Assembly: GCA_964616495.1 (NCBI GenBank) | Contig: CAZTRF010000029.1 | Span: forward strand, 1 to 11,493 | Direction: 5' to 3' | Origin: DAOSVX01 sp964616495 | GTDB lineage: Bacteria; Bacillota_I; Bacilli_A; RF39; UBA660 | DNA length: 11,493 nt | In this document: one piece after another, positions 1 to 6,601 of the stretch | How the letters are laid out: every line of letters begins with the position of its first letter | Position numbering within the stretch: the stretch's first letter is position 1 | Translations under genes and position numbers: made by a program | Notes under the pieces: model-generated | The model's input: only the letters and a program-made list of their open reading frames with translations | Told to the model about the DNA's origin: nothing | Database searches by the model: none

Positions 1-704
1 CTTTTGATGAGGCCGTTTTTGGATGTAAAAAGACCCTTTACTTAGATTTAGAAAGTGAATGCGAAGATTGTGATGGATTAGGAGGAAGTGATCCTGAAAC
101 TTGTCCAGAATGTAATGGGAGAGGAAAAGTACTTACTACTCAGAGAACAATTTTAGGTACATTTCAAAGTGAAAGCATTTGTCCTAAATGTGGAGGAAAA
201 GGCAAAGTATTTGCTAATACATGTAAAACTTGTCGAGGTAAAGGGCGCTTAGAGAAAGAAAAAGAAATTGTGGTAACCGTTCCCGAAGGAGTGGATAACG
301 AAGATAAAATTCGTTTATCTGGTAAAGGAGAGGCCGGTTATAATGGTGGAGAAAACGGAGACCTTTATATTGAATTCCATGTTAAACCTCATAAATTATT
401 TACTCGAGATGGAGATGATATTTACTTAGAGGTTCCTATAACCATTACTGATGCTGTTTTAGGAACAAAAATAGAAATTCCTACTATTGAAGACAATGTC
501 TTTTTAACAATTAATAGTGGAACTCAAAATGGCGATAAATATAAACTCAGAGGTAAAGGGGTAAAAAGAGGGGATATGTATGTCATTATTAAGATTTTAA
601 TTCCTGAAAAATTATCTCGAGATCAAAAAAAGCTTTTTGAAGAACTATCTAATACTGATTTAGATAATCAGAAAGAAATAAAAGAATTTAATAAAAATAT
701 ATAA
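1..704 (+). CDS. dnaJ: Chaperone DnaJ, C-terminal part (5' truncated by window edge)
   Basis: Hsp40 co-chaperone that delivers unfolded clients to DnaK and stimulates its ATPase in the cytoplasm. The reading frame is open from base 3, giving about 234 residues of a protein normally near 370-380, so the J domain and Gly/Phe linker lie upstream of the window. All four CxxCxGxG zinc motifs are present: CEDCDGLG (from base 60), CPECNGRG (102), CPKCGGKG (180) and CKTCRGKG (222). They form the two zinc centres for client binding. The C-terminal beta-sandwich follows, with VTVPEGVDNEDKIRLSGKGE and the later LRGKGVKRGDMYV motif. An ATG at 270 is internal, not the start. The gene ends in TAA, and a palindrome about 40 bp downstream may terminate it. 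dnaK and grpE would be expected upstream. Identification is secure. Confidence 0.97.
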   Translation, partial: FDEAVFGCKKTLYLDLESECEDCDGLGGSDPETCPECNGRGKVLTTQRTILGTFQSESICPKCGGKGKVFANTCKTCRGKGRLEKEKEIVVTVPEGVDNEDKIRLSGKGEAGYNGGENGDLYIEFHVKPHKLFTRDGDDIYLEVPITITDAVLGTKIEIPTIEDNVFLTINSGTQNGDKYKLRGKGVKRGDMYVIIKILIPEKLSRDQKKLFEELSNTDLDNQKEIKEFNKNI

Positions 705-740
705 TAATAATTAAAATTTGTTAACTAAAGTATTAGACAA

Positions 741-769
741 TTGATTATAACATAGCGATATGTTATAAT
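741..769 (+). promoter_or_regulatory. Sigma-70/SigA-type promoter with extended -10 for the glycosylation operon
   Basis: The -35 is TTGATT (741-746), the spacer is 17 bp, and the -10 is TATAAT (764-769) preceded by TG at 761-762 (extended -10). Transcription would begin near 776, about 18 bases before the ATG at 794. The same -35, spacing and TGTTATAAT -10 recur at 3961-3989, which supports both calls. Both boxes sit in the arms of the 744-769 palindrome. Confidence 0.65.
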
Positions 770-775
770 TTTTTT
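744..775 (+). terminator. Perfect palindrome plus T-tract downstream of dnaJ
   Basis: The arms TTATAACATA (745-754) and TATGTTATAA (759-768) are perfectly complementary around a GCGA loop. An extra A744-T769 pair makes 11 bp, and a run of seven Ts (769-775) follows. The shape is that of a rho-independent terminator for dnaJ, although the stem is A+T-rich and so weak. The same bases carry a -35/-10 pair for the next operon, so the palindrome may instead, or also, be an operator. Confidence 0.55.
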
Positions 776-793
776 AGTGAGAGTAGTGTTTCT

Positions 794-1371
794 ATGAAAT
801 TATTAGTCATAATACCGGCTTATAATGAAGCAGAGAGTATTTTTAAAACAGTTACTGATTTATTAAAAATAAAAATTAATAATGTAGAACTTTTTTACAT
901 TATTATTAATGATGGTTCAAAAGATAATACTCAAGAAATATGTGAGCAAAATAGTTTTAATGTTATTAACTTGCCCAAAAACTGTGGAATAGGCAATGCT
1001 GTTCAAACTGGCTATCGATATGCTAAAGATCATAACTTCGACTATGCGATTCAATTTGATGGAGATGGACAACATGATGAATGTTATATTGAAAAAATGA
1101 TTAAAGAATTAGAAAAAGGATATGATTTTGTAATAGGTTCTAGATTTGTGGCCGGTAATAAAGATGATGAAAGTGAATTTAAATCATCAGTAACTAGAAG
1201 ATTTGGCATTAAACTTTTATCATTTATTATAAAAAGAAAAACAAAGAAAAAAATATATGATGTAACAAACGGTTTCAGACTTGCTAATCGTAAGATTATT
1301 CAGGTTTTCTCCCTTATTTATCCATATGATTATCCGGAGCCTTGTACTAATATGGAAATGATTTTAAAAGG
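794..1371 (+). CDS. Family 2 glycosyltransferase, DPM1/GtrB type (5' part, interrupted)
   Basis: Probable polyprenyl-phosphate glycosyltransferase that transfers a sugar from a nucleotide donor to undecaprenyl phosphate on the inner membrane face. The GT-A fold signature is clear: VIIPAYNEAES at residues 5-15, NDGSKDNT at 39-46, the metal-binding DGDG within FDGDGQHD at 88-95, and GSRF at 115-118. TNGFRLANRKII and YDYPEP are also typical of the DPM/GtrB group. The frame runs to codon 193, where it meets a 10-N gap; the residues read past the gap (ILYWE, stop) do not fit the family. The missing C-terminus is found at 1500-1662 in another frame. Joining base 1371 to base 1500 gives a continuous 246-residue protein, a normal length without C-terminal membrane segments. 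Start is ATG 794, with only a weak GAGAG upstream. First gene of a promoter-driven operon with GtrA and DUF6020 genes. The donor sugar cannot be told. Confidence 0.9.
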
Positions 1372-1381
1372 NNNNNNNNNN
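1372..1381. other. Assembly gap (10 Ns)
   Basis: Ten consecutive Ns, a usual scaffolding placeholder, so the true length of missing sequence is unknown. It sits exactly at the left edge of the sequence that interrupts the glycosyltransferase, as expected when assembly breaks at a repeated or strain-variable element. Confidence 0.95.
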
Positions 1382-1499
1382 ATTCTCTATTGGGAATAAT
1401 AATTGATGAAATGATTATATATTGTGTGCAACTAATTCTTCCAAAAAATTATTACCACAATAGGGATTGTGAGAAATAATGAGTAACTTTGTCGGTTGG
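1382..1499. other. Non-coding, foldable insert interrupting the glycosyltransferase (possible mobile-element end)
   Basis: These 118 bp sit between two halves of one glycosyltransferase and do not belong to it. All three forward frames contain stops, for example TGA at 1480-1482 in the frame of the downstream half. The sequence can fold strongly: 1384-1392 pairs with 1458-1466, G1393-G1394 with C1455-C1456, and 1397-1404 with 1447-1454. That is 19 pairs with small bulges around a 42-nt loop. A competing short hairpin, CACAAT/ATTGTG, lies at 1456-1471, and loop bases TTCCAA (1439-1444) complement TTGGAA (1496-1501) at the right junction. Dinucleotide GG flanks both sides, so the boundary is ambiguous by 2 bp. 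It could be the right end of an element whose body is hidden in the gap, such as an IS200/IS605-type transposon. An assembly misjoin is the main alternative. Confidence 0.5.
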
Positions 1500-1662
1500 A
1501 AAACGTAACTATAAGGTTAATGAAGTATCGGTTAAAATGAGAGAAAGAATGGCTGGGAAAAGTTCGATTAGCTTTTTTAAATCAATTAAATATATGTTTA
1601 AGGTCAGTAAAGACATAATTAAATATTCTAAAGTAAAGGTGAATAATGAAACAATTAATTAA
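1500..1662 (+). pseudogene. Family 2 glycosyltransferase, 3' fragment separated from its 5' part
   Basis: The frame reads KRNYKVNEVSVKMRERMAGK (1501-1560) followed by SSISFFKSIKYMFKVSKDII and ends at TAA 1660-1662. The pattern YKVxEVxVxMxxRxxGxSS is the standard C-terminal block of DPM/GtrB-type transferases, which follows YPEP and a short helix. The 5' part at 794-1371 stops exactly before this block. Fusing GG (1370-1371) with A1500 yields a glycine codon and keeps frame, giving ILKGKRNYKV across the join. The fragment has no convincing start of its own. It overlaps the GtrA gene by 17 bp, the tight coupling of an originally intact operon. If the interruption is an assembly artefact, this is the normal gene end; if real, the gene is disrupted. 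Confidence 0.8.
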
Positions 1663-2095
1663 AAAATATGAAAAGTTTATCAAATATGTTTTTAGTTCAG
1701 GAATATGTATTATAATCGATTTATCATTCTTTACTTTGTGTAATTATTTATTAAGAAATCAGTTAGGTGATAAATCAATTGTGGTAGCTACTTGGATAGC
1801 TAGAGTAATATCTTCTATTGTTAATTGTCTTCTTAATGGTCACCTTGTATTTAAAGAAAATAAAAATGATAAAATTAATTATAAAATGATTATTAAGTAC
1901 TTCATTTTAGTGATTATTCAATTAAATGTTTCTTCATATTCGGTATTGTATTTATATCGCAAAATCGGTATTAATGAAACCATTATCAAGCTGGTGGTGG
2001 ATGTTTTAATATTTTTTGTAAATTTTTTTGTTCAAAAAATATTTATATTTAACCAAAAACATTATGGAGGTCATGATGAAAAAAGTATTAAATAA
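1646..2095 (+). CDS. GtrA-family small membrane protein (probable lipid-linked sugar flippase)
   Basis: A 149-residue integral membrane protein with four predicted hydrophobic helices, about residues 12-36, 43-67, 81-103 and 115-137. The family pattern is visible: FIKYVFSSGICIIIDLSFF at the start, IARVISSIVNCLLNGHLVF in the second helix with its conserved Asn, and VDVLIFFVNFFVQKIFIF at the end. GtrA proteins are thought to move undecaprenyl-phosphate-linked sugars across the membrane, or to assist the linked glycosyltransferases; the mechanism is not settled. The gene overlaps the glycosyltransferase end by 17 bp and the next gene by 20 bp, so the three are probably translated together. ATG 1646 follows AGGTG at 1637-1641. 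The family is clear, the substrate is not. Confidence 0.88.
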   Translation: MKQLIKKYEKFIKYVFSSGICIIIDLSFFTLCNYLLRNQLGDKSIVVATWIARVISSIVNCLLNGHLVFKENKNDKINYKMIIKYFILVIIQLNVSSYSVLYLYRKIGINETIIKLVVDVLIFFVNFFVQKIFIFNQKHYGGHDEKSIK

Positions 2096-3881
2096 TATTT
2101 ATTTAGTTTTTGTTTCTATTTTTACTACTTTGGCATTTTTAGTACCTGCCAAAATATTTTGGCAACCAAAGTTATCTTCTCTTAGAGAAAACCTAATTAA
2201 TATTTCAATATTTGTCTTTTTTGTCTTTATTGTAATAATGTATAAACGATATCAAAATATTAAAATTAAGTTTCCTTTTAAAGTTTTATCTATCATATTT
2301 TCTTTACTAATGATTTTTGGATATAGTTACTATATTAAAGAAACTGCGATATTGGTATGGGGGAATAGTTATTTAATTATATTTTCCATCATCAAATTAT
2401 TTGGGCTATATAAATTTTTTAAATTGGTTTTATCTCTAATATATGAATATTTTTTTAATAAAAAAGAAAAAACTTTAAAAAAAAAAGATAGTAAGTTAAT
2501 TAATTTATTTGAAAAACATCCTTTTTTATTTTCTTTTGTAGTTATTTTAATTTGTTATCTTCCATATATTATAGCTTTTTATCCGGGACTATTAAATCCA
2601 GATGCAGTTAATCAAATAAAAGAAATTATGGGGATTGAAAATCGTTATATGATGAGTGTTACTTTAATAGATCCGTCAGTAATTATTACTAATTTTAATC
2701 CTGTACTTCATACCATGATTTTGGGTAATTTATTTAAATTAGGAGTTAATATTGGAAATGTTAATTTTGGTTTATTTTTGTATACTATAATTCAAGTAGT
2801 AATAGTTATATCTAGCTTTGCTTATTCTATATGTTATTTGAAGAAAAATAATATAAAAAACAAATTTTTATTTATAATATTGGCCATTATATCACTGGTT
2901 CCTTTATTTCCTTTATATGCGATTACTGGAGTAAAAGATGTAATATTTAGTTCAATGGTTTTGCTATTTGTAATTAAAAGTTATGATTTTATTAAAAATA
3001 CCGGTAATATAAATGAATATATAAAATATTTTATAATAATAATACTAGTTATATTATTTAGGAATAATGGCATTTTAATAGTATTTGGTAGTTTGCTATT
3101 AATGACTATTTTCTTAAAAGGAAAAAGAAAGCCTTTATTTTTCCTTTTATTGATAACCTTAACTTTTAATTTTTCCTATAGTAAATTATTATTGCCAGCT
3201 TTAAAAATAACCGGAACCAGTATTAGAGAAGTTTTATCTGTTCCTTTTCAACAAACAGCCAGATATGTAAAATATTATGAGAATGATCTATCTTCAGAAG
3301 ATGCAAAAATAATTGATAAAATATTAGATATAAAAACTCTTTCTAAGAGATATAATCCAGCTATTTCAGATCCAGTTAAAAATGAATATAATAAAAATAC
3401 CACTTCTGAAGATTTAAAAAATTATTTAGGTGTATGGTGGAGAGGCTTTAAAGAACATCCAGGAGTTTATGCTGATGCTACTATTAACAATATGTATGGC
3501 TATTTTTATCCTAATGTAACTAAATGGTATGTTTATACTGAGCATAATGCCACTTTAAATAAAAACAATTTTGATTATCATTTTAATGGCTTAAGTGGTA
3601 TTAGAGGCTTTTTAAGAGGCTTTGCAATAAGTTTTCCATATATCCCGGGAGTAGGAGAATTTGCTAATATTGGCTTTATAACTTGGATGTGTTTGTTTTT
3701 AATGACTAGTTTGATAGTTAAAAAACGAAAAGAGTTAATATTAACTTTAATTCCTTTATTTCTAGTAATATTATCTTGTGTTTTAGGACCGGTAAACACC
3801 TATTTTAGGTATGTTTTACCTATTGCTTATACACTACCATTTTTATACTTTTTATTAAAACAAGAGATGTTAAAAGATTAA
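2076..3881 (+). CDS. DUF6020-type polytopic membrane protein (putative GT-C-like surface glycosyltransferase)
   Basis: A roughly 601-residue protein with about a dozen hydrophobic helices. The signature after the fourth or fifth helix, PYIIAFYPGLLNPDAVNQIK (about residues 163-182), followed by a NPVLHTMILGNLFKLG block (from 208), is what I recall from DUF6020 proteins of Firmicutes. An acidic residue in the first large outer loop (Asp near 176), a multi-pass body and a soluble outer segment (about 380-500) resemble GT-C transferases, which use lipid-phosphate sugars as donors. With a GtrB-like enzyme and GtrA just upstream, it is the obvious candidate for the final transferase that puts the sugar on an envelope polymer or protein; this is inference. 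Longer in-frame starts exist at 2028, 2064 and 2073, but GGAGG at 2066-2070 best fits ATG 2076 (5-bp spacing). A weak terminator follows. Confidence 0.75.
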   Translation: MKKVLNNIYLVFVSIFTTLAFLVPAKIFWQPKLSSLRENLINISIFVFFVFIVIMYKRYQNIKIKFPFKVLSIIFSLLMIFGYSYYIKETAILVWGNSYLIIFSIIKLFGLYKFFKLVLSLIYEYFFNKKEKTLKKKDSKLINLFEKHPFLFSFVVILICYLPYIIAFYPGLLNPDAVNQIKEIMGIENRYMMSVTLIDPSVIITNFNPVLHTMILGNLFKLGVNIGNVNFGLFLYTIIQVVIVISSFAYSICYLKKNNIKNKFLFIILAIISLVPLFPLYAITGVKDVIFSSMVLLFVIKSYDFIKNTGNINEYIKYFIIIILVILFRNNGILIVFGSLLLMTIFLKGKRKPLFFLLLITLTFNFSYSKLLLPALKITGTSIREVLSVPFQQTARYVKYYENDLSSEDAKIIDKILDIKTLSKRYNPAISDPVKNEYNKNTTSEDLKNYLGVWWRGFKEHPGVYADATINNMYGYFYPNVTKWYVYTEHNATLNKNNFDYHFNGLSGIRGFLRGFAISFPYIPGVGEFANIGFITWMCLFLMTSLIVKKRKELILTLIPLFLVILSCVLGPVNTYFRYVLPIAYTLPFLYFLLKQEMLKD

Positions 3882-3897
3882 TTGACTTAAATAAATT

Positions 3898-3932
3898 CTT
3901 ATTTTATATTTTGATTATAGAATAAGTTTTTT
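3898..3932 (+). terminator. Weak rho-independent terminator candidate after the glycosylation operon
   Basis: CTTATTT (3898-3904) can pair with GAATAAG (3920-3926), including one G-T wobble, across a 15-nt loop, and six Ts follow directly (3927-3932). The stem is short and A+T-rich. Support comes mainly from its place between a gene end and the next promoter. Confidence 0.4.
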
Positions 3933-3960
3933 AATTTATAAGAAAAAAACTAATATGTAT

Positions 3961-3989
3961 TTGATTTTTAAATAGGGGTTTGTTATAAT
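3961..3989 (+). promoter_or_regulatory. Sigma-70/SigA-type promoter with extended -10 for the AAA+ cassette
   Basis: TTGATT (3961-3966), 17 bp, TATAAT (3984-3989), with TG at 3981-3982 giving an extended -10. The start of transcription should fall near 3996, about 20 bases before the GTG at 4016. It is nearly the same as the promoter at 741-769 but lacks the palindrome. The four genes that follow are closely spaced and end at a strong terminator, so this is probably their main promoter. Confidence 0.75.
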
Positions 3990-4015
3990 GGTTAAGATAG
4001 AGTAGGTGTATTTTA

Positions 4016-5056
4016 GTGAACGTAGACATTACGGAAAAATACTTTGAAAAAAAACGAGAAAATATTTTGGGATATTGCATGAATATATCTCAAATTATTA
4101 AATTGCCTAAGATGAAAATTTGGAATAATAAAAGAGCTTTATCAAATTGTTTAGGGGTTTTAATAAAATATTTTATTAATAATGCTATGTTAACTGATGA
4201 CAAAAATAAATTTACGAATGATAAATTAGAGATAAATCATATTCTTATTAAAGAATTGGATTCTCTAGATCTTAAATATTCCTACAGCTATGTTTTAAAA
4301 TTAACAATTAGTGCTTTAAAAATGGCCAATAGCAGTGATAAAATTCATAGATTTGAATCTGAGATATTGTATGTTGGAGTTTTGCTATGGATAGGTCTTA
4401 ATGTTGATTATTGCACCTGTTCTCTATATAACATTGCTATTGATTTTAGAAAATATTTAAAATCGATGTTAAAAACAATAAGTAATAATGAATTGTTAAT
4501 TGTCAAAATGGAAGATAATAAGGGGATTAATAGTTTAGTTAAAGATTTTAAAAAGGCCTTAAAAGATGATGAAAAATTTTTTGAGTCATTAAGCGATGAT
4601 GAGTCTTTTAATAAATATGTTTGTTTATCAAAAGAAAAGAAAATGTATTTAACTAAATACTTTATCTTGATTGACGAACTAAATAAATATAAAGATTTAG
4701 AGATTAATGATGTGTATGAAAAAGAGTGTATTAATAAAAAAACATATGAAATTAGTGCCTTGTTATTAAATACTACTATTTTAAAACAAATATTATTAGA
4801 AAAAGACATAGGATTTTATTTTTTACCTTTTGTTGATAAATATTTTACTACTCAAAGTAGTATGGAAAAGTTTAGTAAAATTATTTCTAATAAATATGTT
4901 AAATCAAAAGTGGGTATTTTGATAAAAAAAATAGATGTTGATGCTAATGTTCTAGATATTAATGCATTGAGAAAAAAGGATTATTTAATATCAATGTGTG
5001 TAGTTGATACGTTAGATGATTTAGGGCAATCACTCAGTGAAGCTGAGTTATTATAA
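4016..5056 (+). CDS. Protein of unknown family, first gene of the AAA+ cassette
   Basis: A 346-residue protein that I do not recognise. It has no signal peptide or convincing membrane helix and appears mostly alpha-helical, rich in Lys, Asn, Asp and Leu. A moderately hydrophobic stretch near residues 119-142 (ILYVGVLLWIGLNVDYC) is probably a buried helix. The middle (about 175-205) is very charged (KDFKKALKDDEKFFESLSDD). There is no visible nuclease, kinase or nucleotide-binding motif. GTG 4016 is preferred as start because AGGTG (4004-4008) lies 7 bases upstream and the promoter 3961-3989 leaves a short leader; the first in-frame ATG is 20 codons later. It is 24 bases upstream of the likely ATPase start, so it is probably co-transcribed and may be an adaptor or regulator of the ATPase. 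That role is a guess from position only. Confidence 0.8.
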   Translation: MNVDITEKYFEKKRENILGYCMNISQIIKLPKMKIWNNKRALSNCLGVLIKYFINNAMLTDDKNKFTNDKLEINHILIKELDSLDLKYSYSYVLKLTISALKMANSSDKIHRFESEILYVGVLLWIGLNVDYCTCSLYNIAIDFRKYLKSMLKTISNNELLIVKMEDNKGINSLVKDFKKALKDDEKFFESLSDDESFNKYVCLSKEKKMYLTKYFILIDELNKYKDLEINDVYEKECINKKTYEISALLLNTTILKQILLEKDIGFYFLPFVDKYFTTQSSMEKFSKIISNKYVKSKVGILIKKIDVDANVLDINALRKKDYLISMCVVDTLDDLGQSLSEAELL

Positions 5057-5080
5057 AGAATAAGAATGGAGAGTATTGTG

Positions 5081-6592
5081 ATGGGTGTATATAGTGAGTT
5101 TTTTCTAAATTTTATGAGACCGTTTTTTAATGGTTTTATAGGAGTATTTAAAGGGCTATTCAAGGGCCTTTTAGAAATGTTTAATGTCATCGAATATGTT
5201 GATGTTATTAAAAAGTATAGTGGTGAAATGGGGGGAGCTGGAGTCGTCATTATCATTTTATCAGTTCTATGTTTATTAATTCTATTTGGCTTATTATGCT
5301 TTATTATAGTAAGGGTTATTAGAAGGTTTGCTAAATATCGTAAAAACTTACATCGTCAAGAGAGCTTGGTTGATGAAATAGAAAGCCTTAATGCTGATTT
5401 AATAAAGTTAAAGCAACAAAATGAAAAGTTTATGGAAATGACTGACCCAGAAACTGGAGAAGTCGAGTATGACGAGAATGGGAACATTATTAACAAATTG
5501 GCACCAGGAGAGAGTAGATTCTTTAAATTGGCTAAAATAGATGAGCGATTCAAAGAATATGTTCCAGAGCCAATTGCTAATAATTTTACTTTACAGGAGT
5601 TCTGTGAAAAATTCAAAAATTTCTCAGCTTCAAAATTAAAACTTTATTATAATGATCAGGTTATTAGATTATTCGTTTCTTCATTAGCTTCAAATAAATT
5701 AATTATTTTAGAAGGTATTTCTGGAACAGGTAAAACTTCTTTGGCTAATGCCTTTGGATTATTTATCAAAAATGATATTACGATATCACCAGTTCAACCA
5801 TCATGGCGTGATAGTACCGAATTATTTGGGTATTTTAACGAATTTACCAAGAAATTTAATGAAACTGATTTTTTAAGTGCTTTATATAAAGCAAATTACG
5901 AAACAGATAAAATTTTTGTGGCCTTATTAGATGAAATGAACATTTCTCGTGTCGAGTATTATTTTGCTGAAATGTTATCTATCTTAGAGTTGCCTAATAA
6001 AGAACAATGGCAGATTGAAATGGTTACCAGTACTTGGCCAAATGATCCAGTCAAATTTAATAATGGTAAATTAAGAATACCTGAAAATGCTTGGTATATT
6101 GGTACTATCAATAATGATGATTCAACATTTATGATTACCGATAAAGTATATGACCGTGCTATGCCTATTGCTATTAATGAAAAATATCCTTCATTTAATG
6201 CTCCAGTTACTGAGGCCATGGATGTTAGCGAAAATTATTTGATTGATTTATTTAAAAAGGCTCAAACTGAACGTAAAATCAATCCTGATAATTTGAATAA
6301 AATAGCTGAAATGGATAATTATGTAGTTAAACATTTTAAACTAGCTTTTGGTAATCGTATTATGCAACAAATAAAAGATTTCGTACCAGTATTTGCTGCT
6401 TGTGGTGGAGATGAAGTGGCTGCTATTGATTATATCTTGGCTCATAAAGTTATTAGAAAATTTGATCAGTTAAACTTAGCTTTTGTTAGAAGAGAATTAG
6501 ATGATTTTATAAAATATTTAAATCAATTATTTGGTGAAGGCAAAATGCCTGAATGTATGACAATATTAGAGAGCTTTAAAAAAGTAATATAA
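5081..6592 (+). CDS. Membrane-anchored McrB-like AAA+ ATPase
   Basis: A 503-residue ATPase. An amphipathic Phe/Gly-rich N-terminus leads to one strong membrane helix (about 54-78), then RVIRRFAKYRK, placing the rest in the cytoplasm. A charged coiled-coil-like segment follows (about 90-120). The AAA+ core holds Walker A GISGTGKTS (212-220), QPSWRDSTELFGYF (239-252), Walker B FVALLDEMN (279-287), sensor-1-like IGTINNDDST (340-349) and the arginine-finger region DRAMPI (358-363). WRD near the second strand, LLDEMN and GTxNxDxS are typical of the McrB/MoxR-like GTPase/ATPase branch, not of helicases or proteases. It lacks an N-terminal DNA-binding domain, unlike E. coli McrB. A longer start at ATG 5066 is possible, but GGAGAG (5068-5073) better serves ATG 5081 or GTG 5078. 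The next gene, a McrC-like DUF2357 protein, starts 9 bp downstream, which strongly suggests a physical partnership. Whether it uses GTP or ATP is not visible. Confidence 0.88.
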   Translation: MGVYSEFFLNFMRPFFNGFIGVFKGLFKGLLEMFNVIEYVDVIKKYSGEMGGAGVVIIILSVLCLLILFGLLCFIIVRVIRRFAKYRKNLHRQESLVDEIESLNADLIKLKQQNEKFMEMTDPETGEVEYDENGNIINKLAPGESRFFKLAKIDERFKEYVPEPIANNFTLQEFCEKFKNFSASKLKLYYNDQVIRLFVSSLASNKLIILEGISGTGKTSLANAFGLFIKNDITISPVQPSWRDSTELFGYFNEFTKKFNETDFLSALYKANYETDKIFVALLDEMNISRVEYYFAEMLSILELPNKEQWQIEMVTSTWPNDPVKFNNGKLRIPENAWYIGTINNDDSTFMITDKVYDRAMPIAINEKYPSFNAPVTEAMDVSENYLIDLFKKAQTERKINPDNLNKIAEMDNYVVKHFKLAFGNRIMQQIKDFVPVFAACGGDEVAAIDYILAHKVIRKFDQLNLAFVRRELDDFIKYLNQLFGEGKMPECMTILESFKKVI

Positions 6593-6601
6593 GGAGTATG
6601 A

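Noticed and set aside
1382..1399. Reading the glycosyltransferase straight through the Ns to end in ILYWE and a stop at 1399.
   Set aside because: The gap length is unknown, the tail does not fit the family, and the true C-terminal block lies at 1500-1662 in another frame.
1372..1499. Group II intron in the glycosyltransferase gene.
   Set aside because: The right end does not finish in the usual AY, and no domain V-like hairpin with its AGC/GUU base and GAAA-type loop is present in the 118 visible bases. The 5' end is hidden by Ns, so it is not fully excluded.
4408..4809. Minus-strand open frames such as this one, 3578-3799, 5356-5616 and 5959-6219.
   Set aside because: They lie opposite strongly supported plus-strand genes, lack ribosome binding sites and family motifs, and their Ser/Leu/Phe-rich composition is that of an antisense shadow.
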